Assembly (NCBI GenBank): GCA_045110315.1
Contig: JBGCFY010000046.1
Coordinates: 1-64,000 of the forward strand
Direction: 5' to 3'
Length of the DNA: 64,000 nucleotides
From: CALFBG01 sp045110315
GTDB taxonomy: Bacteria; Bacteroidota; Bacteroidia; Chitinophagales; Saprospiraceae
Position 1 is the stretch's first letter. Each line of letters starts with the position of its first letter. The notes beneath the pieces were generated by a model, which saw nothing but the letters and a program-made list of their open reading frames with translations, did not search any database and was not told the DNA's origin. Positions 55,302 to 63,825 of the stretch are shown here, in pieces. The translations under genes were made by a program, and so were the position numbers.

Positions 55302-55339
55302 ATAAAAAAGTGGCTGGACTTTCTACAATCCACCCACTT
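55302..55339 (-). terminator. Terminator of the Arg/Ser-rich secreted protein gene
   Basis: AAGTGGcTGGA pairs with TCCAcCCACTT (one central mismatch); the minus strand continues into T6. The rest of 55022-55403 is gene-free and contains a small CCTTAC/GTAAGG hairpin. Confidence 0.7.
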
Positions 55340-55403
55340 CTTTACCGCTATTTTATATACTTTAAGCTCAGGCATTCGTTGAGCTCAAAAAATAATTAGT
55401 CGA

Positions 55404-56663
55404 TTAGTTCCCTCTTCTACCACCTCTTCCGCCAGATGATCTTGACGACTTAGTCTTCGTAGAAGAACGACGGCTACTACTTCTGGTAGAACTTCCTGAA
55501 GAACGGTTATTACTGCGGCTACTTCTCGTAGAGCTTCCTGAAGAACGATTACTACCGCCACCACTTCTCGTTGAACTTCCTGAAGAACGACTATTACTAC
55601 GGTTACTTCTTGTAGAGCTTCCTGAAGAACGACTGTTTCCGCTACCACTTCTCGTTGAAGAGCGATTCGTATTTTTTCTTGGATTACTGTAATCTCTTGA
55701 TCCTCGAGTAGAAGAACGATCTCTTTTCGTTTTGGTTCTTGTTTTGCTACGATCTACGTCAGACCGTGTACTTCCAGTGCTGCTGCCTCTCGTTCTCGAA
55801 GATTTGTCCTTATCGTGAGCAACATTTCCTCTACGAGTACCTTTACCAGGATCAACTTGGTTTGTAGTAGCGTTTCTTCCCGTACGGGTTACACCATTCG
55901 ATTGTACATTACCACCACGTGTTACATTTTTAGCACCGTTATTCGCAGCTTTATTTTGATTTCGAATCGTGCCCGCAGGAGCTTTTCCCGCTCCACCTCT
56001 TCGCGGCCCAAAGTAGGTTGGTGTTCCATTTCCATTAGCAGCAGTATAGAAGACAGGACTGTTATAATTTGGAGGACAAGCATTGTTCCATCCATTGTTC
56101 CATCCGTTATTCCAGCCATTATTATTCCAACCGTTGTTCCAGCCATTATTCCAGCCGTTGTTCCAACCATTATTCCAAGAGTTAGCATAAACAGGTACAT
56201 ACGCTATAGGCTGACCAAAACCAAAGCCGAAACCACCTCCGCCTCCGAATCGGTTAAAGCGGTTAAAACGATTGAAGCGGTTCCATCTGCGAAATCTTCG
56301 CGCATTACCGAAATTATTTCCAACGTTGATGTAGATATTGGTTCCTCCTGAAAAGAAAGGATTTGGATTGTAAAAATAAGAATCTACGTAGCAAGGATCG
56401 TAGAAGCCGAAACCTTGATAAGGTCGATGAAAACGTCGAATTCTAGAACTGTAGAAGTAATCATAGTCCTCGTCTTCGTATTCATCAGCATCGTCAACGT
56501 AAGATTCTTCGTAATCCTCCTCATCGTAAGAAGTTGAAGTTGTCGTATAGTTATCGTCCGTGTCTGGGTTATAGTACAAATCATCGTACTGTGCTTGTGC
56601 ACTGATCGTGAAACCAAGCAGACAAATTAGCGCCAGAAAACTCGAAATTTTAATATTTTTCAT
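55404..56663 (-). CDS. Exported low-complexity repeat protein
   Basis: A 419-aa protein with a signal peptide ending ISAQAQ. It is a chain of simple repeats: an acidic Tyr/Asp/Glu region (about 25-70), an Asn/Arg/Phe run (RFNRFNRFNRF), a Gly run, nine or so WNNG units (about 165-200), and a C-terminal half of Arg/Ser/Gly units (SRSSGSSTRS) ending RGGRRGN. No fold is recognisable. The positively charged tail could bind polyanions such as eDNA or LPS at the surface; this is speculative. Confidence 0.75.
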   Translation of the reverse strand: MKNIKISSFLALICLLGFTISAQAQYDDLYYNPDTDDNYTTTSTSYDEEDYEESYVDDADEYEDEDYDYFYSSRIRRFHRPYQGFGFYDPCYVDSYFYNPNPFFSGGTNIYINVGNNFGNARRFRRWNRFNRFNRFNRFGGGGGFGFGFGQPIAYVPVYANSWNNGWNNGWNNGWNNGWNNNGWNNGWNNGWNNACPPNYNSPVFYTAANGNGTPTYFGPRRGGAGKAPAGTIRNQNKAANNGAKNVTRGGNVQSNGVTRTGRNATTNQVDPGKGTRRGNVAHDKDKSSRTRGSSTGSTRSDVDRSKTRTKTKRDRSSTRGSRDYSNPRKNTNRSSTRSGSGNSRSSGSSTRSNRSNSRSSGSSTRSGGGSNRSSGSSTRSSRSNNRSSGSSTRSSSRRSSTKTKSSRSSGGRGGRRGN

Positions 56664-57001
56664 AAAGTTGAAATTTTAAATGTAATTATGTGACTCTCTT
56701 ACAAGTTACAAGTGTAATTTATTACTTTTATGGCTCACTTTCTGTTAATAATGTATTAAAGTTGAATCATTCACCTCAAAAAAGTGTTAAAACTTTGCAT
56801 TGTGTACAACTTTAAGACGCTAAAGGAGACACTGCGTCACCAATATTTTATCCTAGTAATAGTTTTTTATAAACTATCTAATATGTATTTACAACAATTA
56901 ATCACCCATCGTGGTTCAATTACATTTAATTCAGTATTGAAGTTTATAGACAAAAATTCTATTAAGTCTTAAATACTTCCCTTAAAATTATTTTACAATC
57001 C
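56664..57001. other. Divergent intergenic region
   Basis: Between two divergent genes, so it must hold two promoters, but no full TAnnTTTG box stands out. A 62-codon GTG frame at 56784-56972 has no ribosome site or family and is probably not coding. Confidence 0.5.
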
Positions 57002-58471
57002 ATGTCAAAAGAGATTACAAACAGAGCTGACGATTACTCTCAATGGTATACCGACATTGTCAAAAAAGCGGGATTAGCAGATCATTCTGCGGTCAGAGGT
57101 TGTATGGTGATCAAGCCCAATGGTTATGCAGTTTGGGAGAATATCCAGCGACAACTCGACCAAATGTTTAAAGATACTGGGCACGTCAACGCCTATTTTC
57201 CTTTATTTGTTCCAAAAAGTTTATTTGAAGCAGAGGAGAAAAATGCAGAAGGTTTTGCCAAAGAATGCGCCGTCGTAACTCATTATCGACTTAAAACAGA
57301 TCCTGAGGATAAGTCTAAACTTGTTGTCGATCCAAAAGCTAAACTGGAAGAAGAATTAATCGTTCGTCCTACCTCGGAGGCTATTATTTGGAATACTTAT
57401 CGAGACTGGATTAACTCTTACCGAGATCTGCCTTTATTGATCAATCAATGGGCAAACGTTGTGCGTTGGGAAATGCGAACTCGACTGTTTTTACGGACGG
57501 CAGAATTTCTGTGGCAAGAAGGTCATACGGCACACGCAACGAAGCAAGAAGCTATTGAAGAAGCGAAGCGGATGCAAGACGTTTATGCAAGTTTTGCGGA
57601 AGAATATATGGCGATGCCAGTTATTCGTGGGTACAAGTCGGAAAGTGAGCGTTTTGCGGGAGCAGAAGATACCTATACCATCGAGGCGTTAATGCAAGAT
57701 GGCAAGGCTTTGCAAGCAGGTACCTCGCATTTTTTGGGTCAAAACTTTGCAAAAGCATTCAATGTTAAGTTTTCGAACCAAAACAATAAAGAAGAATATG
57801 TATGGGCAACTTCTTGGGGCGTTTCTACTCGCTTAATTGGTGGGTTAATTATGACTCATTCCGATGACCAAGGCTTAGTATTACCTCCAAAATTAGCTCC
57901 TTTACAAGTGGTAATCGTACCGATTCCAAAGCCTAATGAAGAAATTGATGCGGTTGCAGAGAAAATCATGGCAACGCTCAAGGCAAAGGGAATTTCGGTA
58001 AAATATGATCAGGATAGTAAAAAGCGACCAGGTTTTAAGTTTGCAGAATACGAAATGCGGGGCATTCCAGTAAGAATTGGGATTGGAAAACGAGACTTAG
58101 AAAAAGGTGTCGTCGAAGTAGCGAGAAGAGATACGCAAGAGAAAACGAGTCAACCGCTAGAAGGAGTCGAAGATTACGTCGCACAGCTTTTAGAGGATAT
58201 TCAGACGAACCTTTTCGAACGAGCGTTGAAGTTTAGAGCAGATCATACCAGCGAAGTTGATACTTTTGAGGAGTTCAAAGAAGTTTTGGAAAGTAAAGGA
58301 GGGTTCATTTTGGCGCACTGGGATGAAACCGCAGAGACGGAGAACAAAATCAAAGAATTGACGAAAGCAACGATCCGTTGTATTCCATTGGATGCAAAAG
58401 AAGAAGTTGGAAAATGCATTTTAACGGGTAATCCTTCTCCGCGTAGGGTACTTTTTGCGAAAGCTTACTAA
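57002..58471 (+). CDS. proS: Prolyl-tRNA synthetase, short archaeal/eukaryotic type
   Basis: A 489-aa class II synthetase that charges tRNA-Pro. It has the class II core motifs: VRPTSEAIIWNTYRDWI, WEMRTRLFLRTAEFLWQEGH (motif 2) and TSWGVSTRLIGGLIMTHSDD (motif 3). The insertion editing domain of E. coli ProRS is absent, and the C-terminal extension typical of the archaeal/eukaryotic branch is present (CIPLDAKEEVGKCILTGNPS). This type is usual in Bacteroidota. Monocistronic. Confidence 0.96.
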   Translation: MSKEITNRADDYSQWYTDIVKKAGLADHSAVRGCMVIKPNGYAVWENIQRQLDQMFKDTGHVNAYFPLFVPKSLFEAEEKNAEGFAKECAVVTHYRLKTDPEDKSKLVVDPKAKLEEELIVRPTSEAIIWNTYRDWINSYRDLPLLINQWANVVRWEMRTRLFLRTAEFLWQEGHTAHATKQEAIEEAKRMQDVYASFAEEYMAMPVIRGYKSESERFAGAEDTYTIEALMQDGKALQAGTSHFLGQNFAKAFNVKFSNQNNKEEYVWATSWGVSTRLIGGLIMTHSDDQGLVLPPKLAPLQVVIVPIPKPNEEIDAVAEKIMATLKAKGISVKYDQDSKKRPGFKFAEYEMRGIPVRIGIGKRDLEKGVVEVARRDTQEKTSQPLEGVEDYVAQLLEDIQTNLFERALKFRADHTSEVDTFEEFKEVLESKGGFILAHWDETAETENKIKELTKATIRCIPLDAKEEVGKCILTGNPSPRRVLFAKAY

Positions 58472-58541
58472 GTACACTATAAATTAAGTACAGTCCTAAG
58501 AAGTTGTTTAAAAACTTCAAGGATTTTTGCAGGTTTATTCG

Positions 58542-58549
58542 TATTTTTG
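58542..58549 (+). promoter_or_regulatory. Candidate -7 box TAttTTTG of the DUF3127 gene
   Basis: TATTTTTG, 120 bases upstream of the DUF3127 start. The closest TTTG lies only 12 bases upstream, so the -33 box is not convincing. Confidence 0.3.
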
Positions 58550-58669
58550 TGCGCTAAATGCGTTTAAGAATTCAATCATTGGTAACAAGCTAAATTTTCT
58601 AAGCCTTGCCATTATGTAAATTGAAACCCGCGCTATTTTTATTCAACATACTTTCTAAAAAATAAAATT

Positions 58670-59056
58670 ATGGCTTACGAAGCAGAAGGTCGTTTATACA
58701 AAAAATTTGATACGGCACAAGTAACAGATTCTTTTAAGAAAAGAGAATTTGTTTTAGAAATAGAAGACGGCGCTTATACACAATTGATCAAATTTCAATT
58801 GACGCAAAACAATTGTGATAAGTTGGAGCCTTTCAACGAAGGCGATACAGTAAAAATTAATTTTTCCTTGCGAGGAAGAGAATATACGAAAGAAGGTCGT
58901 ACGAGTTATTTCACCAATTTAGATGCGTGGAGAGTAGAAGGTGTCAGCAATAATGCTAGTGCGCCAGCTCAACCGGCAGCGGGGGCGGGATTAAACGATT
59001 TCCCTAAAGCAGATGATGCACCGGCTATTGATGCAAATGACGATTTACCCTTCTAA
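58670..59056 (+). CDS. DUF3127 family OB-fold protein with SSB-like tail
   Basis: A 128-aa cytoplasmic protein. Residues 1-95 match DUF3127 (GRLYKKFDTAQVTDSFKKRE, YTQLIKFQLTQNNCD, VKINFSLRGREY), predicted to form an OB-fold like single-stranded DNA-binding protein. A flexible Ala/Pro/Gly/Asp linker ends in NDDLPF, the same form as the acidic SSB tail (DDDIPF) that docks DNA-repair enzymes. The family has no assigned role; the tail suggests a DNA-maintenance factor. Single gene. Confidence 0.85.
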   Translation: MAYEAEGRLYKKFDTAQVTDSFKKREFVLEIEDGAYTQLIKFQLTQNNCDKLEPFNEGDTVKINFSLRGREYTKEGRTSYFTNLDAWRVEGVSNNASAPAQPAAGAGLNDFPKADDAPAIDANDDLPF

Positions 59057-59238
59057 GTTTATAGTACCATGGAATTGATTATTCGACAGGATTCAAGAGA
59101 TTCATTTCTTTTGAATCCTGTTTGATTTTATGTATCTTATCTATTAGAAAGTCTTTTACATCACTCCCCCGATTCCCTCCCTTGGATTTGTAATTGATAC
59201 GCTTGGACAATATTTCAGACCGCTTAGTCTTTATATCT

Positions 59239-59781
59239 ATGATGAAATTAATAGCTACTACTTTATTTTTGGGTCTTTTCCCTTTTTTATTAATTGGACA
59301 AACACTTACGGCCATCGCCGCACGCTGGGATGACAATTTGACCGAATGGAATATCTTCACGGACGATGACGACGAAGCACAAGGACAATTAGAAGTGCGC
59401 TGGGGAAGAGAAGGCAGGGAATGGGATTATCGAATTGATGAATATATCGGAAGCATAGAACAACGCTGGCGAGAAGATCCAACGCAATGGGAAATGAGAG
59501 GCGACAATGAGATTATTACAGCACGCACCATCTGGTTTGATAATCTTACCGAGTGGCGACTGACGGATAACGACATTACCTTAACCCTGAAACCGCGCTG
59601 GGGGACTTTTGCCAACGAATGGGTCATTGAGGAAGAGAAGTATGGTAAATTCGAAATGTACACCGAATATGAATTTGATCCACGAGATTGGGTCATCATC
59701 GACGAATTAGATGAAGACATTAGTCTAAATATGAAAATGGCGATTGTATTCTTGGTAGTTTACCATAGCATCAGAGAATAA
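59239..59781 (+). CDS. Secreted RW-x(n)-EW repeat protein, unknown
   Basis: A 180-aa exported protein; signal peptide ends LLIGQ. The mature part is about five or six repeats of roughly 25 residues, each with Trp early and (E/Q)W near the middle: ARWDDNLTEWNI, VRWGREGREWDY, QRWREDPTQWEM, IWFDNLTEWRL, PRWGTFANEWVI, and a weaker FDPRDWVI. Each likely forms a beta hairpin. I do not recognise the family. The ATG at 59239 starts a good signal peptide and is preferred over upstream starts. Confidence 0.7.
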   Translation: MMKLIATTLFLGLFPFLLIGQTLTAIAARWDDNLTEWNIFTDDDDEAQGQLEVRWGREGREWDYRIDEYIGSIEQRWREDPTQWEMRGDNEIITARTIWFDNLTEWRLTDNDITLTLKPRWGTFANEWVIEEEKYGKFEMYTEYEFDPRDWVIIDELDEDISLNMKMAIVFLVVYHSIRE

Positions 59782-59820
59782 AAAACGTCATTCCTGAGAA
59801 ATCCTCAACAATGACGTTTT
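59782..59820 (-). terminator. Convergent terminator
   Basis: AAAACGTCATT/AATGACGTTTT stem (59782-59792/59810-59820) with an inner TGAG/CTCA step, between convergent stops of the repeat protein and the Bcp gene; runs of A and T on the outer sides serve both strands. Confidence 0.75.
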
Positions 59821-59844
59821 AAGTTTTGCTAGTAGCAAAAATTT

Positions 59845-60306
59845 TTAGCCAACTTTTTCTAAAATCTGTGCTGCGTGATCTTTTGCTTTCACTTTTGTAT
59901 ATAGCCCTCCGATCTTTCCTTTCTCGTCAATTACGAAAGTAGTACGAAATACCCCATCATATTTTTTTCCAAACATTTGTTTCTGTCCCCAGACTTTGTA
60001 GGCTTGTAAAACGGTTTGATCCGTATCCGCAAGTAATGGGAAAGGCAGTTCATGCTTTTTAATGAAATTCTGATGCTTCTTAGCACTATCAGGACTGACG
60101 CCCAATAATTCAAATCCTGCCGCTTTTAATTCTGCGTAGTTATCTCTCAAGTTACAAACTTCTACGGTACAAGTTGGCGTATTATCTTTAGGATAAAAAA
60201 ACAAAATTAATTTTTTGCCTTTGTAATCCTTTAAGCTGATACTTTCACCATTCTCATCAAGCGCTGTAAAATCGGGTGCTTTATCTCCTATCTTTAAAGT
60301 TGTCAT
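59845..60306 (-). CDS. bcp: Thioredoxin-dependent thiol peroxidase (Bcp/PrxQ)
   Basis: A 153-aa peroxiredoxin Q that reduces peroxides using thioredoxin. Peroxidatic Cys46 is in DNTPTCTVEVC and resolving Cys51 five residues on, the standard spacing of the 2-Cys Bcp type. It is complete, with TTFVIDEKGKIGGLYTKVKA near the end. A second peroxiredoxin runs off the window end (63826-64000). Confidence 0.95.
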   Translation of the reverse strand: MTTLKIGDKAPDFTALDENGESISLKDYKGKKLILFFYPKDNTPTCTVEVCNLRDNYAELKAAGFELLGVSPDSAKKHQNFIKKHELPFPLLADTDQTVLQAYKVWGQKQMFGKKYDGVFRTTFVIDEKGKIGGLYTKVKAKDHAAQILEKVG

Positions 60307-60394
60307 TAGTAGTGTTTTAAATTTTAAAATACGTTGTATGAATCTAACAGTTTAAAACTAAAGTTGTTGAGTTAAAACTGCAACTTTGGCATAG

Positions 60395-62119
60395 TTAGCG
60401 TGTAAAAGGGCGTTCAAAGACAGAGCGATTCCCTTGATGATCTTGAACTTCCAAGCGCAGTACATGCTTCCCTTTCCCGATTCGTCCGTCGAAGCGATGC
60501 GTTAGTAAATCCTTTTTGGCGTCGTAGGAAAAAAGTATCCATTGTCCATCTACTGTGGCAGTGTAACTAAACTCATCTAAGTTGCGCGCTACGGAATAGT
60601 TTTCTTTGATGGCAAAGCTCATTTTAGAAAAGCCACGCATATCTTTTTTAAATCTTTTAGGAATAATTCGAGGTGCTTTTTTATCAACCATAATGGAGTA
60701 ATCTCCAAAGTCTCTCACCTTCGCCATTAGCCGGCCATCTTTCCAAGTACCACCACAGTTTTTTACTTTGTTATTTTTACCACAATACGCAATGAACGCC
60801 TTCCCACGTAGAGAATCTGGCAAACCTACTGGTTGAATTCCTATATCGAAATAACGGTGAACGGGCATTTTGTAATCATGGATATGATGGACGGAGGAAT
60901 AGACATCATTAGATTTTTCGGCACTGGCTTGGTATTGTAAATATAGTGGTTCGTAAAGGCTATTTTTGGGAAAGAATAAATATAGCGAAGAGGTTTCAAT
61001 CATATTTTCCTCTTGGTAAGGTAGAATATAGTTGTACGTTTTTGATTTTGGTGTGGAAATTTCTTTGCGCTTGACCCAGAACTCTAAGCTTGCCGTATTT
61101 CCGTCATAATCTTTAGCTTTGAGGGTAATTTTGCTCGTCTGATGTTGGTGCAAATCAATTACACCATTCCCTAATTGATTTGGGTAAATCGATAATTTAT
61201 TTCCCGGAAGGGCATAACAACGATTAAAATAACTCTTCTTCGTTACTTGCTCTTCGTAATCTAAATGTGCATTGATATAGCGCGTTTCATCGAAGGCAAA
61301 AGTTTCCATTTCAAAATCATAGATCAACTGATCATCTTGATACATAGCCACCGAATAAACCCCATTCCAATTCGCAACCCCAGCAAAATGATCGTAAGTT
61401 TTCAACCCGAATCCTGCGCGCCATGCGCCAATGCTCATTGTGTCTCCCTTGATCTTATAACGATTATTTTTTAGTTTAATCAATTTAAGCGTTTTGGTCG
61501 CTTGGGTAACTCTTTTATCGTTGAGGGAATAGATTTTAAGCTCGTGGAGCTTTGGAGGGCGATTATCTGTTACTTGAATGCCGAAGAGTAAAGGATTGAT
61601 AGGCTTTTCCGTTTTGGTATCTCGAATTTCGAAGTGTAAATGTGGTCCATAGGATCGACCAGAAAGCCCTAATTTCCCGAGTTCTTCACCTTTGTCTAAG
61701 GAGAATTCTCCTGGTTTGGGGAAAAGTTCTAGCTCATAAGTTTGTGCTTTGTACTGTGCCGTTTTAACATAATTTTCCAAAGCTTTGCTAAAGCGATCAA
61801 GGTGCGCATAGACACTCGTATACCCGTTGGGATGATCTACGTAAATCACTTTGCCATAGCCTCCCGCAGCTACTTTTACACGCGAGACGTAACCTTCTGC
61901 AATTGCCAAAATGGGTTCTCCGGTTTTACCATTCCGCGATTTAATGTCGATGCCTGCGTGGAAATGATTAGGTCTTAATTCTCCGAATGTACCAGACAGT
62001 TTGATACTATGCGTAACGGGAGAACGGAAATAATCTTGTGGATAGTTTTTACGCAAAGGCAAAGAACTAAAGCTCAATGCACTAATAAAAATAACGAAAA
62101 GGAAAAGTACTATTCGCAT
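60395..62119 (-). CDS. M23-family peptidoglycan endopeptidase
   Basis: A 574-aa exported protein. The signal peptide (1-19) is followed by the LytM/M23 domain: HAGID gives His54 and Asp58, VYAHLDRF contains the domain His106, and HLHFEIRD gives His160/His162 (zinc His in HxH). About 400 residues of beta-rich domains follow (IQVTDNRPPKLHELKIYSLN and on). It likely cuts peptidoglycan cross-links during growth or division. A conserved 45-bp block lies 65-110 bases upstream. Confidence 0.92.
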   Translation of the reverse strand: MRIVLFLFVIFISALSFSSLPLRKNYPQDYFRSPVTHSIKLSGTFGELRPNHFHAGIDIKSRNGKTGEPILAIAEGYVSRVKVAAGGYGKVIYVDHPNGYTSVYAHLDRFSKALENYVKTAQYKAQTYELELFPKPGEFSLDKGEELGKLGLSGRSYGPHLHFEIRDTKTEKPINPLLFGIQVTDNRPPKLHELKIYSLNDKRVTQATKTLKLIKLKNNRYKIKGDTMSIGAWRAGFGLKTYDHFAGVANWNGVYSVAMYQDDQLIYDFEMETFAFDETRYINAHLDYEEQVTKKSYFNRCYALPGNKLSIYPNQLGNGVIDLHQHQTSKITLKAKDYDGNTASLEFWVKRKEISTPKSKTYNYILPYQEENMIETSSLYLFFPKNSLYEPLYLQYQASAEKSNDVYSSVHHIHDYKMPVHRYFDIGIQPVGLPDSLRGKAFIAYCGKNNKVKNCGGTWKDGRLMAKVRDFGDYSIMVDKKAPRIIPKRFKKDMRGFSKMSFAIKENYSVARNLDEFSYTATVDGQWILFSYDAKKDLLTHRFDGRIGKGKHVLRLEVQDHQGNRSVFERPFTR

Positions 62120-62184
62120 GAAAATTTGTTTTGATGATTTTCTAGCAATGAAGTTATTTAATAATTCGATGACAAGTAAATACT

Positions 62185-62230
62185 AAGACAAATTTTTTTT
62201 ACCATTAAATTGTGTTAGTACTTAACTACA
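62185..62230 (-). promoter_or_regulatory. Conserved upstream block, copy B
   Basis: AAGACAAATTTTTTTTACCA followed by TTAAATTGTGTTAGTACTTA and ACTACA aligns with 11935-11980 at about four of five positions, in the same orientation to its gene (M23 peptidase). Confidence 0.5.
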
Positions 62231-62346
62231 GAACGTTTAAAGTAACGGCGCTATTTCTCTATTGTTTAAGAATCTATTGTTTAAGAAAAGAATTGAAATA
62301 TTCCTAACTGAAAGTTTATTATATTGAAATTTGAGTACCAATACAA

Positions 62347-63066
62347 CTAAGCATTTTTCCAGATGAGCTTAGGATCGAAACGAGGTCCCCAACTTTCTTG
62401 GACGGTTTCTACTATCGCATTATTAGCCATTATTTTCAGAAAGTCTTTTCTAGGAATACCGCGTCCACCCAAAGTTTCTAGGTGTTGCGTTTCTTGTTGG
62501 CAATCTACGAGTTCGTAGCCCCAAGCATCTAGGTGTTTCACCAAGCTAATAAAACCAAATTTAGAAGCATTGCTAACTTTTGCGAACATCGATTCCCCGT
62601 AGAAACATTTCCCTAGTGCTACGCCATAAAGCCCTCCGACTAATGCTCCATCTTGCCAAACTTCAACGGAATGTGCAAAGCCTAAATCAAATAGACGCGT
62701 ATAGGCATCAATCATATCCGTTGAGATCCAAGTGCTACCATTTTGTCCTTTCCGCGGCTGTTGTTGACAGGAACGAATGACACCATCAAAATCTTGATCA
62801 AAACTTAATTCCAGCTTTTTTTGATTGAAATAAGGACGCATACTCTTCGAAATTTTGAGCTCGTCGGGAAAGACTACAAAACGGGGATCAGGACTCCACC
62901 AGAGAATTGGATCTTCGGGATTGAACCAAGGGAAAAGACCAATTCTGTACGCTAGTAATAAGCGATCGACAGATAAATCACCTCCTACAGCAAGAATACC
63001 ATCCTCGTTGGCTAGTTCAGGATGTGGAAAGGTAAGTTCATTTTCTGTTAACCAAAATACAGGCAC
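62347..63066 (-). CDS. aat: Leucyl/phenylalanyl-tRNA--protein transferase
   Basis: A 239-aa enzyme that adds Leu or Phe from tRNA to proteins starting with Lys or Arg, creating N-degrons. Landmarks: GLFPWFNPEDPILWWSPDPR, GSTWISTDMIDAYTRLFDLG and FGFISLVKHLDAWGYELVDCQ. The start is GTG; an in-frame stop lies shortly upstream. Its product is read by ClpS, whose gene is the next on the same strand (248 bases upstream). Confidence 0.95.
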   Translation of the reverse strand: MPVFWLTENELTFPHPELANEDGILAVGGDLSVDRLLLAYRIGLFPWFNPEDPILWWSPDPRFVVFPDELKISKSMRPYFNQKKLELSFDQDFDGVIRSCQQQPRKGQNGSTWISTDMIDAYTRLFDLGFAHSVEVWQDGALVGGLYGVALGKCFYGESMFAKVSNASKFGFISLVKHLDAWGYELVDCQQETQHLETLGGRGIPRKDFLKIMANNAIVETVQESWGPRFDPKLIWKNA

Positions 63067-63246
63067 TTCGGGTATTTATTTTAGGTGTTAAACTAGCACA
63101 TGTTACAAGCTCTCGGTATCAAGTTGTACGAATTGCGCTTGATGTGAAGTAGTGCAGTAACACAACTATTATTTTTTTTAGACGTATCGTAGAATTGTGA
63201 CCAGAATTTCTTTGGTAAAGAAAAGTCTCTTTGAACAACTTCATTC

Positions 63247-63285
63247 ATAAAAATACAGCAATGACCTTTTGACCATTGCTGTATT
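63247..63285 (-). terminator. Terminator of the clpS gene
   Basis: 12-bp stem AATACAGCAATG/CATTGCTGTATT with a 10-base loop and T5 on the minus strand. It separates clpS from aat, so the two are transcribed apart or only partly together. Confidence 0.85.
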
Positions 63286-63313
63286 GAGCGTAATTCTCTA
63301 GAAAAAGTTAAGT

Positions 63314-63613
63314 TTACTTAGTCGTTTCAATCACTGCGGATAGACCTCTATCCACTAAAGCATCCTTAAAAGGTTTCAGAACTAATTTTGGAGCGGTCTT
63401 CACTGTTGCTTTGCCTTTAAAATGAATGAGTAAAGAAAGCTGTTCTGCTTGTTCAGAACTATAGTTTAGGATTTCAACGAAAGATTGGATAACCCAATCA
63501 AAAGTATTAACCTCATCATTATAAACAATTAGCTGCGACTGTATTCCAACATCCGTTGATGCTTCCATCAGGAGCACTTCTTCTATATCTTCTGTAGTTT
63601 GGTTATAGCCCAT
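63314..63613 (-). CDS. clpS: ATP-dependent Clp protease adaptor ClpS
   Basis: A 99-aa adaptor that hands N-degron proteins to ClpAP (ClpCP here). Signature VYNDEVNTFDWVI corresponds to the E. coli LYNDDYTPMEFVI loop; HFKGKATVKTAPK covers the region near the N-degron pocket (usually HxxGxAxxGxY), here with KTAP in place of GxYT. Located beside aat, the enzyme that makes its ligands. Confidence 0.92.
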   Translation of the reverse strand: MGYNQTTEDIEEVLLMEASTDVGIQSQLIVYNDEVNTFDWVIQSFVEILNYSSEQAEQLSLLIHFKGKATVKTAPKLVLKPFKDALVDRGLSAVIETTK

Positions 63614-63825
63614 TATAAAATATTTTTATTATAAATACATTAAATACATTGTAACATAAATTTATTTGCTTTTTGAATATGTCTTTTCGCCTCACTCTTT
63701 GTCACGTCCTCACCTTGATCGCTATGGCTATCAGATTCCGGGCATTTCTCGATTGACACTAAAACTCATTATCCAAAATTTTAACTAACTTATGTTGCAG
63801 CATATTAAACTTAGTAATATATAAA

